Notes: generated from the letters alone by a model not told the origin. DNA of 64,000 bases from BNWE01 sp964369545 (GCA_964369545.1 CAYJFA010000004.1:62001-126000), one strand, 5' to 3'; shown: positions 36,479 to 45,995, counted from the stretch's first letter. Numbers and translations are program-made.

Positions 36479-36582
36479 ATAAGTTTAGAACATATCGGAC
36501 TTTTGTTCTATTTATTATTATACCAATTTTTCAAGTTCAGGCAGAAAATGTGCATTGTGTAACATTTATATAGAGACTATTT

Positions 36583-37461
36583 ATGAATAAAATCGAAGTT
36601 GTTCCTTATGATCCCAGTTGGTCAGAAATGTTCGAAGCAGAAAAAAATGTTGCTTTGAAGGCATTAGGTGGAAATTGCGAGGCGATTTATCATATCGGGT
36701 CAACGTCTGTTCCAGGGCTTATAGCTAAACCGAAAATTGATATTATAGCAGTAGTTAAAGATAGGAAAAGAGCAATATATGATCTGGAGAAAGCAGGATA
36801 TTTACACAAAGGAGAGTGGAATATTCCTTTAAAGTGTGGTTTTACTAAACGCGGTATTAGAGAAGTAAATCTCCATGTGTTTTTCGATAAAAATCATCCA
36901 GAAATTGAGCTGAATCTTAAATTTCGAGATTTTTTGAGAAGCAATTCTGATGTTCGTGATGAATACGCCGCAATCAAAGCACAAATTTTGCAGGATGAAG
37001 CATCTCAGCAAAAAGCCGGAAAAGTGTCGATTCCCATTTATACGATTCGAAAAAGAAAATTCATCGATGGCATTATTCAAAAAATCGGATTTAACTGTCT
37101 ACGGATTTTGAAAAGTACAACAGATGAAGAATGGGCTTCTGTGAAAAACTTCCGTCAGAAATATTTTTTCGATGATCAAAAAATTCAAGATCCATATACT
37201 TGGACTTTTAACCACAAAGATCACGAACATTTTATTTTATATCGAGGTGTAGAGATTATCGGATATGCTCATATTCAGCTTTGGCCTGAATCAAGAACGG
37301 CACTACGTATTATCGTACTTATAGAAAAAAATCGGAATTTTGGATATGGTTCACAGTTTTTATCTATTATCGAAAAATGGATGAAAGTTCATGAATATAA
37401 AAGCCTTCATGTTGAATCGTCGAAAGAAGTATTGAATTTTACAAAAAACATGGATACATAG
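36583..37461 (+). CDS. GrpB-GNAT fusion protein, GNAT end frameshifted
   Basis: Residues 1-165 are a GrpB (UPF0157) domain of nucleotidyltransferase fold: VVPYDPSWSEMFEAEK, IYHIGSTSVPGLIAKPKIDI and VNLHVFFDK. Residues 175-285 are a GNAT acetyltransferase domain: a GYAHIQLW strand, IIVLIEKNRNFGYGSQFLSI with the acetyl-CoA loop, and the start of the last motif. The frame ends in TKNMDT, but the neighbouring frame continues correctly as FYKKHGYIEMPYNDPDRYPM to a TGA at 37533-37535. One T appears lost from a T run near 37438. The GrpB part is intact; the GNAT part loses its last helix and strand. Confidence 0.8.
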   Translation: MNKIEVVPYDPSWSEMFEAEKNVALKALGGNCEAIYHIGSTSVPGLIAKPKIDIIAVVKDRKRAIYDLEKAGYLHKGEWNIPLKCGFTKRGIREVNLHVFFDKNHPEIELNLKFRDFLRSNSDVRDEYAAIKAQILQDEASQQKAGKVSIPIYTIRKRKFIDGIIQKIGFNCLRILKSTTDEEWASVKNFRQKYFFDDQKIQDPYTWTFNHKDHEHFILYRGVEIIGYAHIQLWPESRTALRIIVLIEKNRNFGYGSQFLSIIEKWMKVHEYKSLHVESSKEVLNFTKNMDT

Positions 37462-37635
37462 AAATGCCATATAATGATCCAGATAGGTACCCAATGGATC
37501 CAGAAGGTATAGAAATTGGGAAAATATTATGCTGAACCTTCGATTATCTTGCGAATCATAAATATCTCATTCCAATGCTTGGACAATGGCGTTTGGAAGA
37601 ATGCAGAAATTTTCTGCGATTTTAGGAGGCACCAC

Positions 37636-37980
37636 ATGAAATTTCCATTTGATAATGCAGTTTTGAAAAATGCTTTCGGAATAGATATAGTAGAATATTC
37701 CACAGATAATAGTATGTTTCCGCTTGATTGTGCGATTTCTAAATTTCGTGATGGAAAATATCCTTGGAAAATCAATCATAATTTTCATGAGATGTTTTTC
37801 GTTTTAGATGGCACGTGTTTCATTGAATTCGAAGATGAATTGGTGCACCTAAAAAAGCAGGATGTTTATATCATTGAACCAGGAAGAAAGCATTGTAGTA
37901 GAGCAAAATATGCAGATATTTTAATCTCATGCACTCCGCCGTTCGATATTAAAAATGTAGAATTTATAGAATATTTATAG
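37636..37980 (+). CDS. Cupin-domain protein
   Basis: Single-domain cupin of 114 residues. The double-stranded beta-helix motifs are visible: NHNFHEMFFVLDGTCFIEFE (motif 1; His and Glu as possible metal ligands) and VYIIEPGRKHCSRAK (motif 2, with the Pro-Gly-x-x-His). The frame extends to TTG 37516, but AGGAGG 7 bases before ATG 37636 decides the start. The 100 bp before it contain a short remnant reading FDYLANHKYLIPMLGQWRLE, similar to the N-terminus of another GNAT protein, closed by stops. Function unknown; such cupins often bind small sugars or metals. Confidence 0.75.
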   Translation: MKFPFDNAVLKNAFGIDIVEYSTDNSMFPLDCAISKFRDGKYPWKINHNFHEMFFVLDGTCFIEFEDELVHLKKQDVYIIEPGRKHCSRAKYADILISCTPPFDIKNVEFIEYL

Positions 37981-38076
37981 AATAATGTGTTTGTGAGCAA
38001 ATGCATGAATTCTTTTTTGTAATCTAAATAATAAGTCCATATATTTGTGTACTATCAATATTTACTCATAATAATA

Positions 38077-38085
38077 TGGTATAAT
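38077..38085 (+). promoter_or_regulatory. Extended -10 promoter before recO
   Basis: TGG-TATAAT is an extended -10 element 29 bp before the recO ATG at 38114. No good -35 box is visible, as is usual for extended -10 promoters. Confidence 0.45.
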
Positions 38086-38113
38086 TTTTTGTTAATAAAT
38101 TCGGTCGTATATC

Positions 38114-38824
38114 ATGGAATGGCGTGACAACAGTATTGTTTTATCCGTAAAACCATTTTCGGAAAATTCCAGAATTGTAATAATTTTTAATGCGACAGTT
38201 GGAAAAACATCTGGTCTTGTTCGTGGCACAAAAAGTTCGATTCAAATTGGAGATATAAATGATGTTATTTGGAGAGGGCGCACATCTGAGCATCTAGGTT
38301 CATTTTCAATGGAAAATGTTTTCTCTTCATTTCAATACACATTTAATAATCCAGAAAAAATTTTTGCTATAGAAAGCGCCTGCACATTGTGCGTAAATTG
38401 TATGCCTGATCGCGTTACACATCCAAAATTATTTGAATCGATGAAATCACTTTTACTATCTACCACACAAAAACATTTCAACGAATGGATTATGGACTAT
38501 GTTTGGTTTGAGATGTGCTTGTTATCGGAAATTGGAATGGGACTGGATCTGGGAAAATGTGCAGTAACTGGCAGAAGTGAAGGTCTTTGCTATGTATCTC
38601 CGAAAACCGGATGTGCTGTTACAAACGAAGCAGCTGGACAATACAAAGAAAGGTTGTTCCCTTTGCCGAAAATTATGATAACAGAGGATAAATCGTATAC
38701 TAAACAGGATGTTTTTTATGCTTTAGATATTACTGGACATTTTTTAAACATGTATTTTTATGGTATAAACGGAAAGGCGCTGCCGTTGTCCAGAAGTTAT
38801 ATGCTGGATGCAATATGTGGATAA
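38114..38824 (+). CDS. recO: DNA repair protein RecO
   Basis: Recombination mediator that, with RecR, loads RecA on gapped DNA and anneals strands. The 236-residue protein has the N-terminal OB fold (MEWRDNSIVLSVKPFSENSR, GLVRGTKS, GDINDVIWRGRTSEHLGSFS) and a C-terminal helical region with CVNCMP and the CAVTGRSEGLCYVSPKTGCAV cysteines where a zinc site occurs in family members. Length is normal. It precedes pntAA by 33 bp. Confidence 0.92.
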   Translation: MEWRDNSIVLSVKPFSENSRIVIIFNATVGKTSGLVRGTKSSIQIGDINDVIWRGRTSEHLGSFSMENVFSSFQYTFNNPEKIFAIESACTLCVNCMPDRVTHPKLFESMKSLLLSTTQKHFNEWIMDYVWFEMCLLSEIGMGLDLGKCAVTGRSEGLCYVSPKTGCAVTNEAAGQYKERLFPLPKIMITEDKSYTKQDVFYALDITGHFLNMYFYGINGKALPLSRSYMLDAICG

Positions 38825-38857
38825 AAAACTATAATATAAAGTTGAAATGGATTTGAT

Positions 38858-40039
38858 ATGAAAATTAGCACATTAATTGATGAAAAAGAGAAGCGTGTTG
38901 CGATAGTTCCAGAGACAGTAAAAAAATACATTAAATTAGGAATTGACGTTGTATTGCCAAAAAATTCCGGAATAAGCGCTGGTTTCAGTGATGAGGAATA
39001 TATCACCGCGGGAGCGAAAGTTGAAAATAAATCTTTTATCAATAATGCTGATATTTATGTATGTGTTAAGCCATCTTTTTCTACAACAAAAAAAATAAAT
39101 TTAAAGCCAGGTTCTCGTTTGATTGCTATTTTATCTCCATTTCAAAATAAAACAATTTTAGAAAAGATGAAATCTGAAGGAATTTATTTGCATGCGTTAG
39201 AATTAATTCCTCGAATTACTAGAGCACAATCGATGGATGTTCTTTCTTCTCAAGCGAATATAGTTGGATATCGTGCTGTTTTAGAAACTTTGGCGGTTTA
39301 TGGTCGTGTTGTTCCTTTAATGATGACGGCTGCTGGCACTATTCGTCCAGCAAAGGTTTTGATTATTGGAGCTGGAGTTGCTGGATTGCAAGCAATTGCT
39401 ACAGCAAAAAGAATGGGAGCCGTGGTTTCCGCGTTTGACGTTCGGGGTGCTGCAAAAGAGCAGGTGGAAAGTCTTGGTGCAACGTTCATATCTGTTGAAA
39501 GCTCCGACAGCGGCGAGGCGACAGGCGGATATGCAAGAGAGATGAGTGATGAATATAAAAAGTTTCAGGCGGAAAAGCTATCTCAGGCTATTGCAAAATC
39601 TGATATCGTAATTACTACTGCGCAAATTCCTGGGAAGCCAGCACCGATGTTAATAACAAAGGAAATGACTGAGTCCATGTCACATGGATCCGTAATTGTG
39701 GATATTGCTACCGATACAGGCGGAAATTGTGAATTGTCCAAAAAAGATAAAGTTGTGGAATTAGAAAATGTTACCATCATAGGTGACTCTAATCTTGCCG
39801 CAAAAGTTTCTTATGATTCCAGTCAACTTTTTGCAAGAAATGTTTTTAATTTTATAGAATTGATGATAAAAGACGGAAAAATTGATACATCTGACGAAAT
39901 AGTTCAGGCCACGATTGTTGGATTTTCTGCAGAAAAAAAGGCATCAAAAACAAAGAATTTAATTTCTGATCATAAAATTGCTGATACAGAAAAGGAGGCT
40001 GGATCCAAAAGTATCTGCAGAAAAAAAGGCGAAAGCTGA
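38858..40039 (+). CDS. pntA: NAD(P) transhydrogenase alpha subunit part 1 (PntAA)
   Basis: Soluble NAD(H)-binding domain of the proton-translocating transhydrogenase, which makes NADPH from NADH. The 393-residue protein shows the alanine dehydrogenase/PntA pattern: EKEKRVAIVPETVKKYIKLG without damage, IPRITRAQSMDVLSSQANI, GAGVAGLQAIATAKRMGAVV (Rossmann) and GSVIVDIATDTGGNCE. It lacks the membrane part, as in the split alphaproteobacterial type, but pntAB and pntB do not follow. The last 15 or so residues look out of frame: another frame ends naturally in SAEKKAKADE. The stop overlaps the pmbA ATG (ATGA-like overlap). Confidence 0.9.
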   Translation: MKISTLIDEKEKRVAIVPETVKKYIKLGIDVVLPKNSGISAGFSDEEYITAGAKVENKSFINNADIYVCVKPSFSTTKKINLKPGSRLIAILSPFQNKTILEKMKSEGIYLHALELIPRITRAQSMDVLSSQANIVGYRAVLETLAVYGRVVPLMMTAAGTIRPAKVLIIGAGVAGLQAIATAKRMGAVVSAFDVRGAAKEQVESLGATFISVESSDSGEATGGYAREMSDEYKKFQAEKLSQAIAKSDIVITTAQIPGKPAPMLITKEMTESMSHGSVIVDIATDTGGNCELSKKDKVVELENVTIIGDSNLAAKVSYDSSQLFARNVFNFIELMIKDGKIDTSDEIVQATIVGFSAEKKASKTKNLISDHKIADTEKEAGSKSICRKKGES

Positions 40040-41352
40040 TGAATAATATTGCGCATGATCTTATTAGAAATGCTAAGAATTTGGGTGCGGATCATGTTGA
40101 TATAATGTTATCTGAGACCAAAACACTTACAGCAAGCACGCGATTTGCAAAAGTTGAAAAGGTTATTAAGGCAAACGTAATGTCAGCTGATGTCAGAGTG
40201 TTTTGTGGAAAATGCAGTGCATGTGTTTCGACTAATAATATTGAAGATCTGAAAAACTCTTCTTTCATTGAAAAAGTTATTTCTTCCGCAAAAAATTCTC
40301 CTGAAGAATTAATGAAATCGCGCCCAGAATTTCATGAATTGTGCAAAAATTTTAAGAAAATGGATATTTGTGATAATTCCGTTATTACTCCTGAGCCACT
40401 TACAGAAGCGGCACAAAAGTGCGAAAGTATCGCATTGCAAGTAAGGGGTATAACTAATTCAGAGGGAGCAGAGGCGGCACATGCTTATGCGAAAACTACT
40501 TTTATAAGAGATGATGGATTTTTTGGAGAATATGAAAAAACCAGCAATGTGCTTTCTGTCGTGACATTGGCAGAAAAAAATGGATGTCTTGAACGAGGAT
40601 ATGCATTTTCTGAGGCAGTATATTACGATGACCTCAAAGATATTGAAGCAATCGCAAAAGAAGCGGCGAATAAAACCATCAAAAAACTTGGTGCACGAAA
40701 AGTTCCATCTTGTAAAGCGCGTGTCGTTTTCGAGAAAAATGTATCCCGGCAATTGCTAAAAAGCATTTTGGATGCGATTAATGGAGCGATAATAGCAAAG
40801 GGTATTAGTTTTTTAAAAGACAAATTATCAAAGAAAATTTTTAGTGATAGTATTAATATTACTGATCGTTATGCTATCAATCGCGGATTAAGATCTCGGC
40901 CATTTGATGCGGATGGTTTGGAATGCATGGATAACAATATCTTGAATAATGGAGTGTTAAGTTCTTTTCTATTAAATACAAAGTTTGCTAATAAATTAGG
41001 CATGAAATCTACCAGAAACGCGTATGGATTAGATGCGATTGTTCCGAACAATATATGTATAGAAAATGGAACAGAATCATTTGAAGATCTTATAAAAAAT
41101 ATAAAATCAGGCCTATATGTTACGGAGGTTTTAGGGAATGGTTTGAACATTGTTACAGGAAATTACAGCCAAGGTGCGTCTGGATTTTGGATAGAAAATG
41201 GAGAAATTGCGTATCCTGTTAATGAAATTACGATAGCTGGAAATTTTTTAGATATGTTCGCTAATTGCAGTGTCGCTTCTGATTTAGAACAGGAAACGGG
41301 AGTTGATGCTCCGACTATTTTTGTAGAAGAAATGATTGTAGGTGGAATGTAG
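40039..41352 (+). CDS. pmbA: TldD/PmbA-family metalloprotease component
   Basis: TldD/PmbA proteins form a heterodimeric zinc protease that removes leader peptides and degrades unfolded peptides. This 437-residue protein matches PmbA (TldE): VEKVIKANVMSADVRVFCG in the N-terminal domain, FSEAVYYDDLKDIE in the middle and the C-terminal MKSTRNAYGLDAIVPNNICI, GNGLNIVTGNYSQGASGFWI and AYPVNEITIAGNFLDMF. The HExxxH zinc motif of TldD is absent, as expected for PmbA. It shares one base with pntAA upstream and abuts the DD-carboxypeptidase gene downstream. Confidence 0.9.
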   Translation: MNNIAHDLIRNAKNLGADHVDIMLSETKTLTASTRFAKVEKVIKANVMSADVRVFCGKCSACVSTNNIEDLKNSSFIEKVISSAKNSPEELMKSRPEFHELCKNFKKMDICDNSVITPEPLTEAAQKCESIALQVRGITNSEGAEAAHAYAKTTFIRDDGFFGEYEKTSNVLSVVTLAEKNGCLERGYAFSEAVYYDDLKDIEAIAKEAANKTIKKLGARKVPSCKARVVFEKNVSRQLLKSILDAINGAIIAKGISFLKDKLSKKIFSDSINITDRYAINRGLRSRPFDADGLECMDNNILNNGVLSSFLLNTKFANKLGMKSTRNAYGLDAIVPNNICIENGTESFEDLIKNIKSGLYVTEVLGNGLNIVTGNYSQGASGFWIENGEIAYPVNEITIAGNFLDMFANCSVASDLEQETGVDAPTIFVEEMIVGGM

Positions 41353-41354
41353 TG

Positions 41355-42641
41355 ATGAAAATCTTTGGTATACAGTGTTTTAGGAGATGTTTTTTTCTGT
41401 TTTTTATTGTGATATGCATTGTGAATGATTGCGGTGCAGCAAGAAAATCAAAAATTTCACCTAAAAAAACATCTCACTTTATAAAAGAAAAGCAAACTGA
41501 AAAAATTCCTACCGCAAAGCAAGAAATTTTGATGGATTTTGATACAAGTGAAGTTTTACATTCAAAAGATTCAGAAATTAAATGCTTTCCTTCTTCTATG
41601 ACTAAAGTAATGACGGCATATATGGTTTTTGCAGCATTAAAAGATGGAAGACTGCGATTGGATGACGAGCTTCCTGTTAGTGAAAATGCGCAGCATCAAG
41701 AAGGTTCCAGAAGTTTTTTCAGAGCAGGTACTTTAGCAAAAGTGGAAGATCTGATTCGAAGTGTTATAGTTCACTCGGGGAACGATGCCTGTGTTGTACT
41801 GGCAGAAAAGTTATCTGGAGATGAAGATGCTTTTGTAAAAGAAATGAATGAAAAAGCAACAGAATTTGGACTAAAAAATACTCATTTTACAAATTCAACA
41901 GGATTCCCAGATGAAGAACATTATTCATGTTTGTATGATATTGCAATTATTGCAAAACGTATTATTCAAGATTTTCCAGAGTATTATCACTATTTTTCAG
42001 AGAAAACTTTTACTGTAAATGATATCACTCAGCATAATCGTAATACGTTATTGGGAAACTCTTTAAATGTTGATGGTTTGAAAACTGGAAAAGCGGTTGA
42101 TCCTTTGAAGAGTGGAGCAAGTCCAGGAGGTTTCGGCATTGTAATTTCAGCTAAAAAGAATGGAAAAAGATTGATAGCGGTAGTCAATGGCTGCAAATCT
42201 AGTAAAGCCAGAACGCAGGAAGTGAATAAAATATTAGCTATGGGATTCAATGAAATTATTCCAATAAAAATATCTGATAAAGAAAAGCCGATTGGTACAG
42301 TGTCTGTTGTTTATGGGAAAAGAAATAAGGTAAATTTATATTCTAAAGAGGACATCATTATTCCAATTCCTAAAAAACATAAAAATACACTTGTTGTAGA
42401 GCTAGATGTAAAGGAACCAATAGAAGCTCCCGTTATTCTTGGAGTTAAGCTTGGAAAAATGAGATATAAATATGGAAATTATGTATCTCGAGATTATGAT
42501 TTATTTGCCTCTGAACCAGTTGCTAGAATGAATATATTTGAAAGATGCATTTTCTTTATTAAAGAGTTGTTTGCTGGAAATGTGGCGAACTCTAAATTAA
42601 ATAAGAGTGTAGAAACTCCAATAGGAATAGGTATAAGATAG
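41355..42641 (+). CDS. D-alanyl-D-alanine carboxypeptidase (S11 family)
   Basis: Periplasmic penicillin-binding protein that trims the terminal D-Ala from peptidoglycan stem peptides. The 428-residue protein has a signal peptide (about residues 1-28), the active-site S-x-x-K (SSMTKVMTAYMVF), the SGN motif (VHSGNDACVVLAE) and KTG (VDGLKTGKAV). A C-terminal domain (about 270-365) is followed by a possible amphipathic anchor (IFERCIFFIKELF). GTG 41352 immediately precedes ATG 41355; the ATG is preferred. It is next to tmk, as in many alphaproteobacteria. Presence implies that peptidoglycan is made. Confidence 0.93.
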   Translation: MKIFGIQCFRRCFFLFFIVICIVNDCGAARKSKISPKKTSHFIKEKQTEKIPTAKQEILMDFDTSEVLHSKDSEIKCFPSSMTKVMTAYMVFAALKDGRLRLDDELPVSENAQHQEGSRSFFRAGTLAKVEDLIRSVIVHSGNDACVVLAEKLSGDEDAFVKEMNEKATEFGLKNTHFTNSTGFPDEEHYSCLYDIAIIAKRIIQDFPEYYHYFSEKTFTVNDITQHNRNTLLGNSLNVDGLKTGKAVDPLKSGASPGGFGIVISAKKNGKRLIAVVNGCKSSKARTQEVNKILAMGFNEIIPIKISDKEKPIGTVSVVYGKRNKVNLYSKEDIIIPIPKKHKNTLVVELDVKEPIEAPVILGVKLGKMRYKYGNYVSRDYDLFASEPVARMNIFERCIFFIKELFAGNVANSKLNKSVETPIGIGIR

Positions 42642-42657
42642 AAAAAATTATTTCTCT

Positions 42658-43284
42658 ATGATAAAAGGAAAATTTATAACATTTGAAGGAGGGGACGGAG
42701 TTGGCAAAACAACTCAAGTACGTCTTTTATCTGAAAAACTTATTGAAACAGGATATAAGGTTCATGTTACCAGAGAACCAGGCGGAGAAGAAGTTGGAGA
42801 AAAAATCCGCAATATTTTAAAATCGTCTTCGATTTTGTCTATGGATCCATTGTGTGAAACATTATTACTTTTTGCCGCTCGTAGAAATCATTTTGTTAAA
42901 ATCATATCTCCATTGCTTGATCAGGGATATATTGTAATATGCGATAGATTTTACGATTCGTCGTTGGTATATCAAGGGTTATTCAAACATGTTTCATTCG
43001 AAGATATAATGACATTAAAGCAAATGGTCATAGGAGATTGGGAGCCTGATTTAACTATTATACTTGATATAAGTCCGGAGTTTTCCATACAAAGATTATC
43101 TGTTCGCAATTTAATTCGCGATGAGTATGATTCGATGACTCAGGAAAAACATAAGTTAATCCGAGAAGGATTTCAGAAAATTGCAGATATTTTTCCTTTT
43201 AGATCTGTTTTAATTAATGCCAATGGATCTGAGAAAACTGTTTTTTCAAGAATTATTCGCTCTATTGAAAAGATTTTAATATAA
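42658..43284 (+). CDS. tmk: Thymidylate kinase
   Basis: Phosphorylates dTMP to dTDP with ATP for DNA synthesis. The 208-residue protein has the P-loop FEGGDGVGKTTQVRLLSEKL (residues 8-27), the substrate motif TREPGGEEVGEKIR, DRFYDSSLVYQG and the LID region near residue 145 (LSVRNLIRDEYDS). Length is normal. It lies 16 bp after the carboxypeptidase gene. holB, which usually follows tmk in alphaproteobacteria, is not here; map follows instead. Confidence 0.95.
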   Translation: MIKGKFITFEGGDGVGKTTQVRLLSEKLIETGYKVHVTREPGGEEVGEKIRNILKSSSILSMDPLCETLLLFAARRNHFVKIISPLLDQGYIVICDRFYDSSLVYQGLFKHVSFEDIMTLKQMVIGDWEPDLTIILDISPEFSIQRLSVRNLIRDEYDSMTQEKHKLIREGFQKIADIFPFRSVLINANGSEKTVFSRIIRSIEKILI

Positions 43285-43324
43285 TATTTATATCATATAA
43301 TAAAATAGAATACGGAGAGTATTT

Positions 43325-44113
43325 TTGATACATAATAATGAGAGTTCAATTTATTCAAAAGATGATTTTGTGTATTTGCGTAAATCAGGTGAATTGGCGG
43401 CATATATTCTTGATTACATTACTTCTTTTGTGAAAGAAGGAGTAACAACCATTCAGCTAGATAAATTGTGTCATGATGAAATTATTAAGCATGGAGCGAT
43501 TCCTGCACCTCTTGGGTATAATGGCTACACAAAATCAATATGTACATCGTTAAATCATGTTGTGTGTCATGGAATTCCTTCTGAGAGAAAATTATCTAAT
43601 GGAGATATTTTAAATATAGACGTGACCGTTATTTTAAATGGCTGGTACGGCGATACAAGTAGGATGTATGTAATTGGAAAACCAACACAAAAAGCACGGG
43701 AGCTTATTGATGTTACCTATGAAGCTATGATGCTTGCCATCAGATTAGTGAAACCGGGAATATTTTTGGGTGATATTGGACATGCTATTCAAAGCTTTGT
43801 TGAGGCAAAAAAGTTTTCTGTAGTAAGAGATTATTGTGGTCATGGTATTGGGCGTGTTTTTCATGATGATCCGGCTGTTTTGCATTTTGGAAAACCTGAA
43901 ACGGGAATACGGTTGGTTCCGGGGCATGTTTTTACAATTGAACCAATGATAAATGTTGGTGGATATAAAACAAAACTTTTATCGGATGGATGGACTGCTA
44001 TCACTGCTGATCGTTCTTTATCTGCTCAATTTGAACACACTATTGGAGTCACAGAAGAAGGTTGTGAGATTTTCACAGCATCAAAATCAGAAATGCATAA
44101 AACTGCCATATGA
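43325..44113 (+). CDS. map: Methionine aminopeptidase
   Basis: Removes the N-terminal methionine from nascent proteins after deformylation. The 262-residue type I enzyme shows the metal ligands in order: NIDVTVILNGWYGDTSRMYV (two Asp), GHGIGRVFHDDP (His), TIEPMINVG (Glu) and QFEHTIGVTEEGCE (Glu). The start codon is TTG at 43325 with GGAG upstream. Its stop overlaps the radC ATG by 4 bp (ATGA). It functionally complements the def genes at 59-60 kb. Confidence 0.95.
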   Translation: MIHNNESSIYSKDDFVYLRKSGELAAYILDYITSFVKEGVTTIQLDKLCHDEIIKHGAIPAPLGYNGYTKSICTSLNHVVCHGIPSERKLSNGDILNIDVTVILNGWYGDTSRMYVIGKPTQKARELIDVTYEAMMLAIRLVKPGIFLGDIGHAIQSFVEAKKFSVVRDYCGHGIGRVFHDDPAVLHFGKPETGIRLVPGHVFTIEPMINVGGYKTKLLSDGWTAITADRSLSAQFEHTIGVTEEGCEIFTASKSEMHKTAI

Positions 44114-44796
44114 AATCAAACAATAGAAAACCTCATTACTTAGGAGATAGAGAACGGCTTAGAAAAAAATTCTTATCCAATAAAGATTGTATATTGGATT
44201 ATGAGCTGCTAGAGCTTTTATTATTTTATGTGTTTTCCAGAAAGGATACAAAAGAGATTGCTAAAAATCTTTTAAATCATTTTAAATCCATACGTAATAC
44301 AATTTTTGCTAATTTCGCTGATTTAAATAAACTTGAAAATGTTGGCAAATCAGCAGCGATCTTATTATGTCTTATAAAAGAAATACTACTTAGAATGGAT
44401 AAAGAAGAAATTGAGGAATCTAGTATAATTGCATCCAGTGAACATGTAATTAATTATTATAAGAACATGTTTTGGGATAAAAAACAGGAACAATTGCGCG
44501 TAATGTTTTTAAATAATAAAAACAAATTATTGACCGATGAATTATTGCAAATTGGGACAGTCAATCAAACAGCGATATATCCAAGAGAAATTATTGCTAG
44601 AGCTTTAGAAGTCGGTGCGAGCGCTATAATTATGGTACATAATCATCCAAGCGGTGATCCACATCCCTCGCATCATGATGTCGTAATTACTAAGCAGCTT
44701 AAGGAAGTTGCAAAAAAACTGGATATCATACTTCTCGACCATCTTATTATTGGGAGAAGCAAGAGTATATCGATGAAGGAGATTGGAATAATTTAG
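44110..44796 (+). CDS. radC: RadC family JAB-domain protein
   Basis: RadC-like protein of 228 residues with an N-terminal UPF0758 helix-hairpin-helix region (LGDRERLRKKFLSN, LYELLELLLFYVFSRKDTKE-like segment) and a C-terminal JAMM metalloprotease-like domain: REIIARALEVGASAIIMVHN followed by HPSGDPHPSHHD. The His/His/Asp zinc site is intact. Despite the name, a role in repair is unproven. It is translationally coupled to map (4-bp overlap) and convergent with the CCA gene, overlapping 4 bp. Confidence 0.92.
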   Translation: MKSNNRKPHYLGDRERLRKKFLSNKDCILDYELLELLLFYVFSRKDTKEIAKNLLNHFKSIRNTIFANFADLNKLENVGKSAAILLCLIKEILLRMDKEEIEESSIIASSEHVINYYKNMFWDKKQEQLRVMFLNNKNKLLTDELLQIGTVNQTAIYPREIIARALEVGASAIIMVHNHPSGDPHPSHHDVVITKQLKEVAKKLDIILLDHLIIGRSKSISMKEIGII

Positions 44797-45995
44797 TTTT
44801 TATTTATAAGTTTTATAGCAAAAATTAGACAGTCATCAGCATTAACATCGTTTTCCGATTCTAACCAAAACTTTTTTGTTTCTATCATTACATTTTTCAA
44901 TTCTTCACTAGATAATTTATATTTTGAAAGTGAGTTTGCTTTGAAGTTAAAATCGACATATTCTGAATTGCGAAAGTTTGTTAACTGATTGTTTAAATTT
45001 TTTAATTTATAAGGGAAAATTTTTTGAAAAAACATTTTAATAATTATGTAGTTTATATAGAAAATTCTGTGTTTTTTCTTTATCATTTTTAGCTTTTTCT
45101 TTATTGAAAAAATATTGTTGCTGTTATCTGTTAATTTTAATAATTTTTTGATTTTTCTTGAAAAATTATATTTTCGAATTAGTAGTTCTATAGGAATTTT
45201 TGAGAATTTCAACAACATAGATAAGCGTTCTTCAGCAGATATATTGTCATTAATTTCCAATTTGCTGATAACTTTTAGTGGATCGTATTGTAATTCGAAA
45301 AGTTCATCCAATATAAATCGCATAAATGGAATTATTTTATAGCTATTTGCTGTTTCGAAGATTTTTAATAATTCAGATATGATTCTTTCTGATGATAATA
45401 TAAATACGTTATGTTTTAGCAAATTCATTAACTCAAGATATTTTTCATCACATTTGAATTCTCCATATTTTACAACAAATCTGAAGTATCTCAGAATTCT
45501 TAGATAATCTTCTGTCATTCTTTCTTTTGGATTACCAATGAATTTGATGTTTTTTTTGGATATATCTACTATTCCATTGTGATAATCAAAGAGATTATTA
45601 TTTTTATCCATATATATTGCGTTAATCGTAAAATCTCTGCGATTAGAATCAATTTCGAATGACTTTGTAAACGTTACTTCAGCTTTGCGACCGAATGTTT
45701 TTACATCTTTGCGCAGTGTCGTTATTTCGTATGATTTTTTACGATAAATAATAGTTACTGTTCCGTGATTAATTCCTGAAGGAATAGTTTTTATGTTATG
45801 TGATTGAAAAATGTCGATAATTTCAACTGGTGTCGCAGTGGTTGCAATATCGATATCAGACATTGCGATTCCAAGAAGAAAATTTCTAACTGCTCCTCCA
45901 ACAATTTTTGCTTTATGACCATGTTTTTCTATTGTAGTTAGAATAAAGAAAATATCATCCGTTATTAGAGATTTATTTTTTTTCTTTAAACCCAT
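44793..45995 (-). CDS. cca: CCA tRNA nucleotidyltransferase
   Basis: Adds or repairs the 3' CCA of tRNAs. The class II nucleotidyltransferase head is clear: KAKIVGGAVRNFLLGIAMSD with IDIATTATP (catalytic Asp pair), then GTVTIIYRKKSYEITTLRKD, SNRRDFTINAIYMD and the RILRYFRFVVKYG body motif. The frame opens with TTG at 46064; ATG 45995 (400 residues) fits family length better, though its ribosome site is weak. The C-terminal half is very Lys/Ile/Asn-rich and diverged. The only tRNA in the window already encodes CCA, so the enzyme may serve mainly repair. Confidence 0.9.
   Translation of the reverse strand: MGLKKKNKSLITDDIFFILTTIEKHGHKAKIVGGAVRNFLLGIAMSDIDIATTATPVEIIDIFQSHNIKTIPSGINHGTVTIIYRKKSYEITTLRKDVKTFGRKAEVTFTKSFEIDSNRRDFTINAIYMDKNNNLFDYHNGIVDISKKNIKFIGNPKERMTEDYLRILRYFRFVVKYGEFKCDEKYLELMNLLKHNVFILSSERIISELLKIFETANSYKIIPFMRFILDELFELQYDPLKVISKLEINDNISAEERLSMLLKFSKIPIELLIRKYNFSRKIKKLLKLTDNSNNIFSIKKKLKMIKKKHRIFYINYIIIKMFFQKIFPYKLKNLNNQLTNFRNSEYVDFNFKANSLSKYKLSSEELKNVMIETKKFWLESENDVNADDCLIFAIKLINKN

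Noticed and set aside
37516..37635. Longer cupin protein starting at TTG 37516
   Set aside because: AGGAGG directly before ATG 37636 marks the real start, and the upstream residues do not resemble a cupin.
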